In this document: positions 11,212 through 22,150 of the stretch, in pieces
How positions within the stretch are numbered: the stretch's first letter is position 1
How the letters are laid out: every line of letters starts with the position of its first letter
NCBI GenBank assembly: GCA_029844215.1
Contig: CM056737.1
Location: 25,107,851 to 25,171,850, forward strand
Direction: 5' to 3'
DNA: 64,000 bases
From: Przewalskia tangutica
Lineage: Eukaryota > Streptophyta > Magnoliopsida > Solanales > Solanaceae
The notes under the pieces: generated by a model
Database searches by the model: none
What the model was told of the DNA's origin: nothing
The model's input: only the letters and a program-made list of their open reading frames with translations
Position numbers and translations under genes: made by a program

Positions 11212-12423
11212 CTAAAACTGGGAACTTCCACCGCGACCTCTGCCGTGGCCTGCCGGTGTATGAACATCCTGCCTAGCTATGGAAGGTGAAGAACCCACAA
11301 CTGATCTCGTAGTCTGTGCTATCCCACCAGTGCTACCCCTGGTCGGACAGTCTCTCGCCAAATGGCCCTGTTGGCCGCAAGCATAACAATCTCCCAACCC
11401 AGTACGACATTCCCCCCTATGGGCTTTACCACAACGGCCACACTGAGATACGGGTGGCCTCATCCGGCGAGCACTCCTACTCCCCCGAACATCTGAAACC
11501 TGGGAGCCCGACCGCTCTCGAATATCCCAGCGTCCGACGACGGTGGGGACCACTCGCATCGGGCGGAGGCGCATAATCGCTCTTCGAGGCGGTCCGCCTC
11601 GAAAGTTACCAAAGGACCCTGCTGTTCTGGCCCTCTTCTGCTGATCTCGGTCATTCCGTCGATCTCTTCGCTCCTCACATCCAAGTGCATAAGCCTGCAT
11701 GCGGGCAATGTCCATGCCCGGCTGAAGAGCTACACCCGAACAACTCTCTGCTAGGTAATCATCGAGCCCTGTAACATATCGGTGCACTCGATCCTCCATA
11801 CTAGCTACTAACGCGGGGACGTACCGAGCCAACGAGTCGAACTCCACATTGTACTCCCGAACCGTACGCCCGCTCTGCCTCAACACCAAAAATCTATCGG
11901 CCCGAGCCCTCCTCATCTGGGGAGGCAAGAAATGCGCAAGAAATGCCCCTGAGAACTCGTTCCAACCAGCTGGAAGCGCATGCTCTCCCCGGGACAGCTC
12001 CCACGAATCAAACCAGTCGACTGCGGTATCACGCAGCCGATGCGAACCTAGGACCACTGACTCGGTCTCCGATGCCTTGATCACTCTCATGATCCGCTGT
12101 AACTGTCGGATGAACTCCTGCGGATCATCCTCAGGCCTCGACCCGTAGAACTCTGGCGGGCTACAACTCAGAAAGTCCCGTAGCCTCAAACTATCTGATC
12201 TAGGGTGAACCACTGGTGCTACTGGAACTGCTGCGTCCAGCCTATCCTCATGTCTGGCCACAACCCTGGCCAATAACTGGGCCAACTCCTTGTAACCCAT
12301 CTCCTCTGCTCGGTGTGGATCGGAGGGTCGTGCATCGTGGTCTCTGAGAGATCGCCACGCTCTACCCGCAGCCTCCTTCGCCGCCTTGCCCTTCTGGGCC
12401 CTGGTTGCCTTGCGCGGAGGCAT
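11212..12423 (-). CDS. gag: Intact Gag (capsid-nucleocapsid), 403 residues, gag-only element
   Basis: Gag assembles the cytoplasmic particle in which retrotransposon RNA is reverse transcribed. It begins MPPRKATR, 190 bases downstream of the primer site. Residues about 98-220 form a Retrotrans_gag-type capsid region (DPQEFIRQLQRIMRVIKA, DTAVDWFDSW, EFSGAFLAHFLPPQ, YNVEFDSLARYVP). Two zinc knuckles follow: C328-X2-C331-X3-H335-X3-C339 and C346-X2-C349-X4-H354-X4-C359, the pair usual for Tekay-type Gag. The tail is basic and glycine rich (HGRGRGG). The stop falls where Gag-Pol proteins of this family run on into protease, and no pol follows. Residues about 280-325 look unlike the family and may be read in a shifted frame. 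Function is by family knowledge; activity is unknown, and the element lacks its PPT. Confidence 0.9.
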   Translation of the reverse strand: MPPRKATRAQKGKAAKEAAGRAWRSLRDHDARPSDPHRAEEMGYKELAQLLARVVARHEDRLDAAVPVAPVVHPRSDSLRLRDFLSCSPPEFYGSRPEDDPQEFIRQLQRIMRVIKASETESVVLGSHRLRDTAVDWFDSWELSRGEHALPAGWNEFSGAFLAHFLPPQMRRARADRFLVLRQSGRTVREYNVEFDSLARYVPALVASMEDRVHRYVTGLDDYLAESCSGVALQPGMDIARMQAYALGCEERRDRRNDRDQQKRARTAGSFGNFRGGPPRRAIMRLRPMRVVPTVVGRWDIRERSGSQVSDVRGSRSARRMRPPVSQCGRCGKAHRGECRTGLGDCYACGQQGHLARDCPTRGSTGGIAQTTRSVVGSSPSIARQDVHTPAGHGRGRGGSSQF

Positions 12424-12613
12424 AACTGGTAAAAACGAAATGCGTCAGAGGGGTCCAACTTATAACACAACTCTAAGGCACGATCTCAGAATGAGAAGAA
12501 TGGAAACCAATCCTAAACGTCCTGCAGCCTCCTGATTATAGATGTGGTGCACAACACACCGATAATCAAGACTCTACTAGACACGGTCTGTAGACACTTT
12601 CCGAGGATTAACT

Positions 12614-12625
12614 GCTCTGATACCA
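12614..12625 (-). promoter_or_regulatory. Primer binding site for initiator tRNA-Met, intact
   Basis: TGGTATCAGAGC on the minus strand, three bases inside the LTR end at 12629. It serves the unit with the intact Gag. Confidence 0.92.
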
Positions 12626-12788
12626 CTTTGTCACAACCCGAACCCGGGCCCGTGACTGGTGCCTTACCCCGGGCACCCTAGTGATACAACATCAGAGAAA
12701 AACCAGCGGAAAATAAAAACTTAAACATACAAATAGATATGGATCAAGATAAAAGAAAATAGGTCAACCAAAACGGTTGCCTTTCTGC

Positions 12789-12804
12789 ATATATATATAT
12801 ATAT
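12789..12804 (-). promoter_or_regulatory. Probable LTR TATA box (C, 5' LTR)
   Basis: A TA run about 160 bases from the LTR end and about 370 bases upstream of the intact gag start. It is the likely promoter of that gene. Confidence 0.6.
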
Positions 12805-13371
12805 CGACATTTGAACAGTTACAATCCTTACAACCCTGCCCACAACAGTGCTACAGACCTCTAAGATTTTTTACAACAACTATGACGGGACAGGGCCCCG
12901 CCATACCCCTGAATGTACAAGAACTTACAGACTCAGGGTAACATACCAAAAGATAAGCCTCCGAAGGAACGAAGCCTCCCAATATGCTGAAATGTGATCC
13001 TAAAAGCGGGGATCAACAGACGATGTACCTCTACCTGCGGCATGAACGCAGCCCCCCGAAGGAGGTCAGTACAACAGGTACCAAGTATGCGAAACTGAAA
13101 ATACTGTAAATGAAATCATAATAGTCTATATAAAGCAGGAGACATGTATGATAACCAAACTACAGTACACAACGTATAAGCAGTCATACCAAGTCAGGGA
13201 CTCACGCCCTCCAAGTCATCACTTAAATACAACAATGGGTCTCACGTCCACAACATCACTCGTGCCCGTGGAATTCCTTCCTCACTGCCAGCAGTCTATG
13301 ATGTAACAACACCAAGGGGTATACATGAACACCAGGTCCCACCCTACCAATAATACTGAACAACCATATCA

Positions 13372-13740
13372 TGAAGCTGACACGTGGCAAGTGCGAGAGC
13401 CTCCACCAGATCCTCCCTGCGCCACGTAGCTGACGGGGGCAAGTAACCAGGCTAACCACCAGATCACAACCGTAAGTCACGAAGCTCCATCCAAACACTG
13501 ACTCGCGAAGCTGACACGTGGCAAGTGTGATAGCCTCCACCAGATCCTCCCTGCGCCACGTAGCTGACGGGGGCAAGTAACCAGGCTACCCACCAGATCA
13601 CAACCGTAAGTCACGATACTTCGCCGCGAAGCTGACACGTGGCAAGTGCGATAACCTATACCAGATCCACCTGCGTCACGTAGCTGACGGGGGCAAGTAA
13701 ACAGGCTATGCACTCGATCACAACCATAATTCACGATACT
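13372..13740 (-). repeat. Three tandem G-box units in the C 5' LTR
   Basis: GACACGTGGCAAGTG occurs at 13379, 13513 and 13633. Each copy is followed by CACCAGATCC..C and G(C/T)(G/C)(C/T)CACGTAGCTGACGGGGGCAAGTAA and then GATCACAACC. The 10-base GACACGTGGC is unchanged in all three, although the surroundings vary. Confidence 0.75.
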
Positions 13741-16160
13741 TCGCCATAAATAACCATAATGGTCACATGACCACAGAATCCATCATCGGTGTAGACATGC
13801 CCATGTAACAATAATAATGGAAGCATACCCGTGGAATCTTCCGTCACTGCCGGTACGTCCAAGTAAGTTCTCAACAAGTCAACCGGCCCTCCATCGAGAG
13901 ACGCGGTAGTATAGAAACACAATTCTTGCACAACAAAGGCTATCACAACAAGTATAGGCACATTACGCAACAACAAGCATAGGCAAGTCACACAACAACA
14001 AGCATAGGCAAGTTACACATAACTCAAGGTACTATCATTTTATGTCAAAGTCCGGGTTTTAACCCTAAAGTACTACGTACGTTAAATTCCTTTTAAAGAT
14101 CCATTTCTTTTACAAAGGTCACCCGATACCCGTAGTATAAAAAAAATAGAGTGACTAACATTTTTAAGTAAACCAAAACACTTTCCCTTTTTAAAATCAA
14201 GTAACAACATTCTTTTCCAAAGGTTCAAGTTTGCATAATTTCAAACATTCAAGTCTCTTATTTTAGAAGGTTTCATAGTCCATAGACTTAATCACTTAAA
14301 AGTGAAATTCCTTTTTAAAACAATTGAGTAACATATGTCTTAAGTGTGAGTAGGTTATTCTTGTTTATAACAATCTTATTAAAGCAGCCATGATCTAGAA
14401 AATGTAATATCATTTTGTCTTATCTTAGCTTCTATGCAGATGGAGGTTTCTACTGGTTTTAATAATAATTAATTAATCAATACATTTTCCTTTATTAACG
14501 CTGCAGTGGTTTGTTCGATACTTGTTCTCATTTCCGAAATCAGTAAAACATTATTCCTTTTATCTTCCTTAAGTCGTTATACCTAACTTCCCATAAAGCG
14601 AGTATAACTCTTAAGCTTTCACAAACCAAGTATTACTCTTCTTTCAAAATGATTCTTTCGAAATACCTCAAGTTCTTTATTACATCAAGCCAGTTATAAG
14701 TCAAACCAGTTATCTTTTAAAAACCACAAACCATTTTCGTACCTACATAAAGTTGTTATAACCAACTTCCCATAAAGCCGTTATAACACCTTATGTTTTA
14801 AACCAACCAAATTCATTTAACACATGTACGTCTACCGTACTACATAGTTATACACATATCATGCTAGAAAAGATAGGAAGAGGTTCACATACCTCGCGAC
14901 GATTATCGACTAATAGCAAAACGCTCAAAGTACCTCAAACCGTCGGCTACTCCTTAAGCCAAGTAGATCACGCCACACGTAGTACTTCAACCTATAAAGG
15001 CCACAAGGAACCTATTAACATCTAGATCTCATCGTAGAATATTCTACAGAAAATTCGCAAAGACCTCCCCTCCCGCAAATCACAGAATCTCTCTCTATCG
15101 AGGCACGCTAACAGCCAACAACTCCCGAGAGGGGGTGGGGTTATACGCCTAATCCGACGTGTACAATTCTACTTCACAAGAATACTACAGTTCATCAGAA
15201 ATACGATCTATGTAAGTACTTCAATTCTCTTCTCAGAATATCCTTCTATGTATCTTATATACATTTCTATACAACTACAAGATGTAATTTCCAATTACAA
15301 TATAAGGACTAGAGTATTTACCTCAGTAAGCCCAAAATTATCCAAGATTTAATGTCGATCCTGAGCAAGGTTTAGCTCCTACTCCGTGCGCTCCAACCCG
15401 CTCCAAACAACCCTTAGAAGTTCTACGCAACTTCTACTTAACACTTCAACTCGCTATGAAGATTTCCTTAGGGTTTCATTTAGTGGCTAAAGGAAGTATA
15501 ATAGTATTTCTGGGCTTTTAGTATAGAGGGTACTTGGAAATACTACAAAGGTTTTGGGCTAGAGTATTTTGGAATAGTAACAATACTTGGAGAATACTTT
15601 TCACCAATGGGGGTGTATTTCAAAACAACTAGGCAATGGGGGTATACTCGCCAAGTCTTCTCATGGGAGAAGCTTGGACGAACACTCCAACAACCGGGGG
15701 AGGGATTTCAAGACTTGGAGAAATGATTTTTGGATGAAGAAATCCTTCAACTTAGGGGTATTTATAGGACATTCAATGGCCAAGATCAGCCAAGTGGGGG
15801 CAAGTGGAGGGTCAAGATTTGGACAAGTGTTTGTGGGTCCCACTTGCTCATCAACTACACAAAATATCCTACCAACTACTTGACAAAAATCCAAGGAAAA
15901 CGCCCAAGTTCGTCCCACTTTTACTGTCCACTGAGGTGACACTTGTCACCCTCTCGTTGGTCCAAAATATTTCATCTCTCGGAAAAATCCGCAAAAATTA
16001 CAAATGACATAGCCGTATTTTTCCTTCGCAAAGTCCGGAAAACGCTTCGGAAAAACGATTCTTTTGCTAGTTGTGCACAAAATTTCGTCCCTTAGTCTAC
16101 TTTAAGGCTTAAACTTTGCACGCACGCCTCACGCATATACCCGGAAATACGGGTATAACA

Positions 16161-18857
16161 AAGAATATGGCCATAACGCGCCTTGGCATCCTCATCGCAG
16201 CGCAGGTCTTCACGAGCTAGCCCAGGGAATAATGAACGCATATACCATGCCCCTAATCCTCATCGGTAGATGTGTCTTCGCGGGAGCTAGCCCATGGAAT
16301 AATAGTAATGGTCACATGCCCCGGAATCCTCATCGGTGTAGACATGCCCACGTGACAATAATAATATACCGAGTTTAACCACTGCACGGCCGCACGCCCC
16401 TAATCCCTCATCGGTGTAGACATGTCCATGTGATAATAACAATGGAAGCATACCCGTGGAATCCTCCGTCACTGCCGGTACATCCAATGAAACGTACGGG
16501 CATCTAACCCGCATCCTGGTCGCATGCCCCGACATCTCTCATCGGTATAAGCATGGCCAAGATCAAACAAAATGGAAGCATACCCGTGGAATCCTCCGTC
16601 ACTGCCGGTACGTCCAACAAATTCACAACAAGTCAGCCGGCCCTCCAACCGAGACGCGGTAACATAGTAATACCACCAAGGCTATCACAACTAGCATAGG
16701 TAAATTAACATACTCTTAGAATTCGCTTTATGACAACAACCGGGTTTTAACCCCAAAGTACTACATACGTTAATCCTTTCAAAAGATCTCTTTATGAAAA
16801 CACAACTCGATACTATTATCCGTAGTACCAAACACGTTTATGTTTAAATCAAGTACTTTACACTTTTTAAAACAACGTCAAGTATACTTTTTAAACTCAA
16901 GTTACTTCTCTTTTCCCAAAATCAAGTTACCATTTTAAATCCAATAATAAAACCATTCTTTTGTTTTCATAAAGTCGTTATAACTAACTTCCCATAAAGC
17001 TATTATAACACTTTATGTTTTAAACAAATTTAAGACAAAACCCGCTTTCTTTTAAACCAAAACACTTCAAATTCTTAAGTCTCTTTTCTTTAGAAATCAA
17101 GTTCCTTACTTTGGAATTTTAAGAAAATCAAAACTTGATTATAATAATTCTTATTACAAGAACCATGATCTAGGAAATGTAATACAATTTTGTCTTATCT
17201 TAGCTTCTATGCAGATGGAGGTTTCTACTGGTTTTAATATAATTAATTGTCATTACATTTTCCTTTATTAACGCTGCAATGGCTTGTTCGATAGTTATTC
17301 CCATTTCCAAAATTAATATAACTTATTCCTTTTTCTAGACCAAGTACTCATTACTCACGAATGAGGTTTCACTACTTTAACACAATTCAAGTTCTCACAT
17401 TTCATACCAAGTCAAAATATAAGTCCAGTCTCTTATCTTTTAAAATCAACCAAAATTCGTTTAGCACACGTACGTCTACCGTACTACATAGTTCACAACA
17501 TCATGCTAGAAAAGATAGGAAGAGGTTCACATACCTCGCGACGATTATCGACAATTAGCAAAACGCCCAAAGTACTATAACCGCTAGCCTTTTCCACCCT
17601 CAAGTAGAATACGCTACTCGTAGTACTTCAACCTATAAAGGCCACAAAATGTCTATCAACTTCTAGATCTCTTCAGAGAACATTTCAAAGTACAAGGTTC
17701 CTTATTCTACGGAAAATTCGCAAAGACTCTCCCCGCAACCACATACATCTCCTCCTCTATCAAGGCCCGCTACTAAGCCAACAACTCCCGGGTTACACGC
17801 CTAACCTGACGTGTACAACATCGCCCCACAATAATACTACAAGTCTCATCAGAATACACCAATGTAAATACGTCGCTTCTTTATAATTATCCTTCCAATA
17901 TATCTTATACTCAATTCTAAACTACTACAATATGTAATATCCAATTACAATAGGGACAAAGATCATTACCTCGATAAGCCCAAAATTATCCAAGATTAAT
18001 AAGTCGATCCCGAGCAACGCTTAGCTCCAATTCCTTACGCTCCAACCCGCCAAGCAACCCTTAGAAGTTTCTAAACAACTTCTCTTAACACTTCAACCAA
18101 CTATGAAGATTTTCCTAGGGCTTCATTTTTCACTAAAGGAATAAAGAAGAATTTCCGGGCTCCAAGTATTGACATAACTTTGGAATACTACTAGGAAAAC
18201 TAGGCTAAGGTATTTGGGACTAAACCAACACTTGAAGAATTTTTATCTACACAAAGGGGGGTTGACGAGAACACTTGGGGAGTGGAGAATAATTTTTGCC
18301 GTTGAAAATCGCAAATGTGGAAGAATAAAGTCGTGCAAACAAGGGGGTATTTATAGAGAAATCAAGGGTCAAGATCTATGCAAGTGTGTGGTGTAGATTT
18401 GGGGCATGTGGGTGTGGATTCTACCAACCACATGTCCACCACAAATTTTGGACAAATGGCTAGCCACTTGTCCACCCAAACCGCCAAGCCACGCCCACTA
18501 GCCATTCTACTAACACGCTACACGGGGTGACACGTGTCGCCCCGCACTGCCCAAAATATTTCATCTCCAAAATATCCGTAAAATCCAAAATCTCCAAAAC
18601 AAAGTGGGCCCTACAAAAGTAAATTTTCCCTGGGCCCCACGTGACCAAATCCAAAATAAAATTCCATAATTATATAATAATCCAAGAAGTCCAAATACCA
18701 AATCTGGGAATCCAATTCCCATTATCGAACCTTTTTCCTTCACAAAATCCGGAAACTTTTCCGTCGAAAAATCACATCTTTTTTCCTTTCCAAAATTACC
18801 ATCGTATTCTCGTACGTACGTCCTCACATACATGCCCTGGAACTACGGGGTGTAACA
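16161..18857 (-). repeat. Element B: LTR tail, minus orientation
   Basis: Ends GGGGTGTAACA at 18857, a full LTR terminus, but starts in the middle of an LTR where array C is inserted. It includes minisatellite copies (16300-16620, CCTCATCGGTGTAGACATG units), the two AACTTCCCATAAAG motifs near 16990, and a GGGGTGACACGTGTCGCCCC near-palindrome (about 18523-18542). The terminal 350 bases match the end of element D's LTR (46440-46772). Its head and the rest of B lie left of the window. No gene is seen. Confidence 0.75.
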
Positions 18858-20965
18858 ATTTCACAACCCTAGCCTAGAAACCTTGCCTTGGCCGAAACTT
18901 GCCATAGTTTGAGCCTAAGTGTTCTTCACTTTTTGGAGTTGGATCTTGAAGAGAAGTTGTTTAGAAACTTCTAAGGGTTTCTTGGAGCAGGTTGGAGCGT
19001 AAGGAATTGGAGCTAAACGTTGCTCAGGATCGACTTATAATCTTGGATAATTTTGGGCTTATCGAGGTAATGATCTATGTCCCTCTATTGTAATTGGATA
19101 TTACATATTGTAGTAGTTTAGAATTGAATATAAGATTTATTGGAAGGATGATTATAAAGAATTGAATCAGATTTACATTGGACAATATTTACAGAGACTT
19201 GTAATATTGTCCTAGACGTGTAACCCCCTCGAGTTGTTGGCTTGGTAGCAGGCCTTGTTAGACGAGGAGATTTATGTGGTCATGTGGGACGTGGACGTCG
19301 AATTTTCCGTAGAATAAGGAACCTTGTACTTAGAATTATTCTACGAAGAGATCGAGAAGTTGATAGACGCCAGTGGCCTTTTTAGTGGAAGATCGCGAGT
19401 AGCGTATTCTACAAGAGTGGAAAAGGCTAGCAGGTTACAAAGATTGGAGCTTTTTGCTTTTTGTCGATAATCGTCATGAGGAATGTGAACCTCTTCCTAT
19501 CTTTTCTAGCACGATGTTGTGAACTATGTAGTACGAGACGACGTGTGCTAAACGAATTTTGGTTGAGTTTTTAAAAGATAAGAGACTTGACTTATATTTG
19601 ACTTGATATGAAATGTGAAGAACTTGAATTGTGTTAAAGTGGTGAAACCTCATTCGTGAGTAATGAATACTTGGTCTAGAAAAAGGAATAAGTTATATTA
19701 ATTTCGAAATGGGAATAACTATCGAACAAGCCATCAGTAAGCGTTAATAAAAGAAAATGTAATGATAATTAATTATATTAAAACCAGAGAAACCTCCATC
19801 CGCATAAGCTAAGATAAGACAAAATTGTATTACATTTCCTAAATCATGGTCATTTAATAAGAATTATTATAATCAAGTTTTGATTTTCTTAAAATTCCAA
19901 AGTAAGGAACTTGATTTCTAAAAGAAAAGAGGCTTAAGAATTTGAAGTGTTTTGGTTTAAAAGAAAGGCATGGTTTTGTCTTAAATTGGTTTAAAACATA
20001 AAGTGTTATAATAGCTTTATGGGAAGTTAGTTATAACGACTTTATGGAAACAAAAGAATGGTTTTATTATTGGATTTAAAATGGTAACTTGATTTTGGGA
20101 AAAGAGAAGTAACTTGAGTTTAAAAGTATAAGTAACTTATTTTCAAATATCAAACTTTTCGATGAGAAAAATATGTGGCTTGGTTTTAAAAGGTGAGTAC
20201 CTTGATCTTAAAAGAGTTGGTTACCCGGGTTTTAAATGTATACTTGACGTTGTTTTAAAAGTGTAAGCCACTTGGTTTAAAAAGTGTAAAGTACTTAATT
20301 TAAACATGAACGTGTTTGGTACTACTGATAATAGTATCGAGTTGTTTTTACGTAAAAAGATCTTTTGAAAGGATTAATGATGTAGTACTTTGGGGTTAAA
20401 ACCCGGATTTTGTTGTCATAAAATGGAAGTCTAAGAGTATGTTAGATTTGCCTATGCTAGTCGTGATAGCCTTGGTGGTATTATTATGTTACCGCTTCTC
20501 GGTTGGAGGGCCGATCGACTTGTTGTGAATCATTGACGACGCATGCGTGATGGAGGATTCCACGCATGTTTCATTTTGTTTGATCTCGCCATGCTTATAC
20601 CGACGAGGACGGGGCACGCGACCAGACGCGTTAGACGCCCGCATTTCATCGATGTATCGGCAAATGACGGAGGATTCCACGTATGCTTCCATTGATATTA
20701 TCATACGGATACGTCTACACCGGAGGATTCCCGCACGCGACCACGCAATGTTAAACTCCGGATATTATTATTGTCACACGGGCATGTCTACACCGGCGAG
20801 GATTCCGGGGCATGTGACCATTGCTATTATTCCACGGGCTAGCTCCCCATGAAGACCGTTTACACCGGCGAGGGATTCCGGGCATGGTATATACGATCAT
20901 TATTCCACGGCTAGCTCCCACGAAGACTCGCACTGCGATGAGGACGAGGCACGTTATGGCCATGT
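16161..20965. repeat. Large inverted repeat of two LTR fragments (B and A)
   Basis: About 16161-18090 (minus LTR) and about 18930-20965 (plus LTR) are related LTR sequences facing each other, with a spacer of about 0.85 kb. Matched blocks include GGCCATAACGCGCC (16168) with the complement near 20945, the ACTTCCCATAAAG motifs, and CTTAGAAGTTTCTAAACAACTTCT (18060) with its complement near 18955. It arises because B inserted into A in opposite orientation. Confidence 0.75.
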
Positions 20966-21781
20966 TACACCGATGAGGATTCCGGACACGCGTCGCGTAT
21001 TATATATATATATATATGTTGTATATGTGTACGCCGACAGTGAGGTAGGATGCCACTGGAGGGTCACATGGTTATATGTTACACCTACGCACGGCAGCGG
21101 ACGAGGATTCCACTGCAAGAGGTATATATATGTATTGTTTATGTACGCCGACGGTGAGGTAGGATGCCACGCGCGTCACATGAGTATGATTTATGTCATA
21201 GATCGCCGGTGAGGAAGAAATTCCACGCATGAGTGATGACTGAGGCGTGAGTCCCCGACTAGACTGATCGCTTATATGTCAGGTAATCGTAGTTTGCTAT
21301 CATACATGTCTCGCTTTATATAGACTATTATGATTTCATTTACAAAGATTTTCGCCACATACTGTACTGCTTTCCGACCTTCTTCGGGGGCGCTCACGCC
21401 GCAGTAGAGGTACACCTGGCCGCCGATCCTCGCCATAGGATCACAGCCGTTGGGAAGCTCCGTTTCTCCGAGGCTTATCTTCGTATAGTCCTCGTCATTG
21501 TAGGTACTTGTACATTGTGGTATGGCAGGCCCCGTCCCATCATAGTTGTGGTTACATTCTTAGAGGTCCAGTAGTAATCGTGGGCAAGGTTTGTAAAAGG
21601 ATATAACTGTTCGGGTTTTATGTATATATACAGAAAGGTGACCGTTTTGGTTAGCCTGTTTTCTTATATTTCATTGTTTCATATCTTTGAGTTTTTATTT
21701 CCGCTGGTTTTTCTCTGATGTATTATCACTAGGGTGCCCGGGGTAAGGCACCAGTCGCGGGCCCGAGGTCGGGTCGTGACA
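18858..21781 (+). repeat. Element A: 5' LTR, head lost at the B insertion
   Basis: Ends GGGTCGTGACA at 21781. It starts at ATTTCACAACCCTAGCC, which in intact relatives (about 46062 in D, reversed) is some 700 bases inside the LTR. So B interrupted this LTR and the first 0.7 kb lies elsewhere. It holds minisatellite-like copies (about 20530-21200, CCGGCGAGGATTCC units), a TATA run (21623-21630) and the 31-base motif. Many CTG and CAG sites of relatives read TCG or CG here. Confidence 0.78.
21623..21630 (+). promoter_or_regulatory. Probable LTR TATA box (A)
   Basis: TATATATA about 150 bases before the LTR end, the position seen in the other elements. Confidence 0.5.
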
Positions 21782-22150
21782 GAACACCTCGAGGAAAGGG
21801 GTAGCATCGGTACTAACGAGAAAGATAGTAAGAAAATATGGGGGGGGGGTAAGGGACCCCAGGACAACTTGAAATAACTTATAAAGGAAAGACGAGTAGA
21901 CACTCGAACGATAAGAAATCTTGACAGGAAGTCTTGGCCATGAGGCAAGCAAATGAATCAAATCTAAGTTTGTGACCAAGTTTGGTTGCAACAGAGAAAG
22001 GGAAACAGGAACCATAATTGAGATTAAGGATACCCGAATATTTCGCAGGTATGAGAAAGGCTTCTAGTTATTGGAAAATAGGTTGACCACGACTACAGTT
22101 CTAACCCCCCTAAGAGACTAGGAGGTTAGGTTATTATGGTAATATTTCGA
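21782..22150 (+). other. Element A leader without a recognisable primer site or gag
   Basis: Directly after the LTR end the sequence reads GAACACCTCGAGG, where AAAGTGGTATCAGAGC is expected. A G run (about 21841-21850) and AC-rich text follow. I recognise neither gag nor protease. The segment joins pol near 22150, so primer site, gag, protease and most of RT appear deleted or replaced. Confidence 0.5.

Larger units (their letters stand above)
1..16160 (-). mobile_element. Array C: tandem gag-only Ty3/gypsy elements sharing an LTR
   Basis: Order along the plus strand: gag internal (1-1472, cut by the window edge), compound LTR (1473-10456), gag internal (10457-12628), LTR (12629-16160). All parts point to the minus strand. 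The middle LTR is at once the 5' LTR of the first unit and the 3' LTR of the second. Such LTR-internal-LTR-internal-LTR arrays are known products of unequal recombination between element copies. Neither internal region holds protease, RT, RNase H or integrase. The right end abuts AAGAATATGG, an interior part of another LTR (element B), so the array was inserted into B. The left end and its TSD lie outside the window. Confidence 0.82.
12629..16160 (-). repeat. 5' LTR of array C (3532 bases)
   Basis: Plus strand starts TGTCACAACCCG and ends ACGGGTATAACA. In element sense it contains, from the 5' end: a GGTGACACTTGTCACC palindrome (about 15934-15950), shortened G runs (15605-15715), two copies of the 31-base motif with core AACTTCCCATAAAG (14585-14598, 14764-14777), about 25-base CAACAAGCATAGGCAAGT repeats (13966-14015), three G-box units (13372-13740) and a TATA run (12789-12804). 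No coding sequence is seen. Its distal part matches copy 3 of the compound LTR. Confidence 0.88.
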
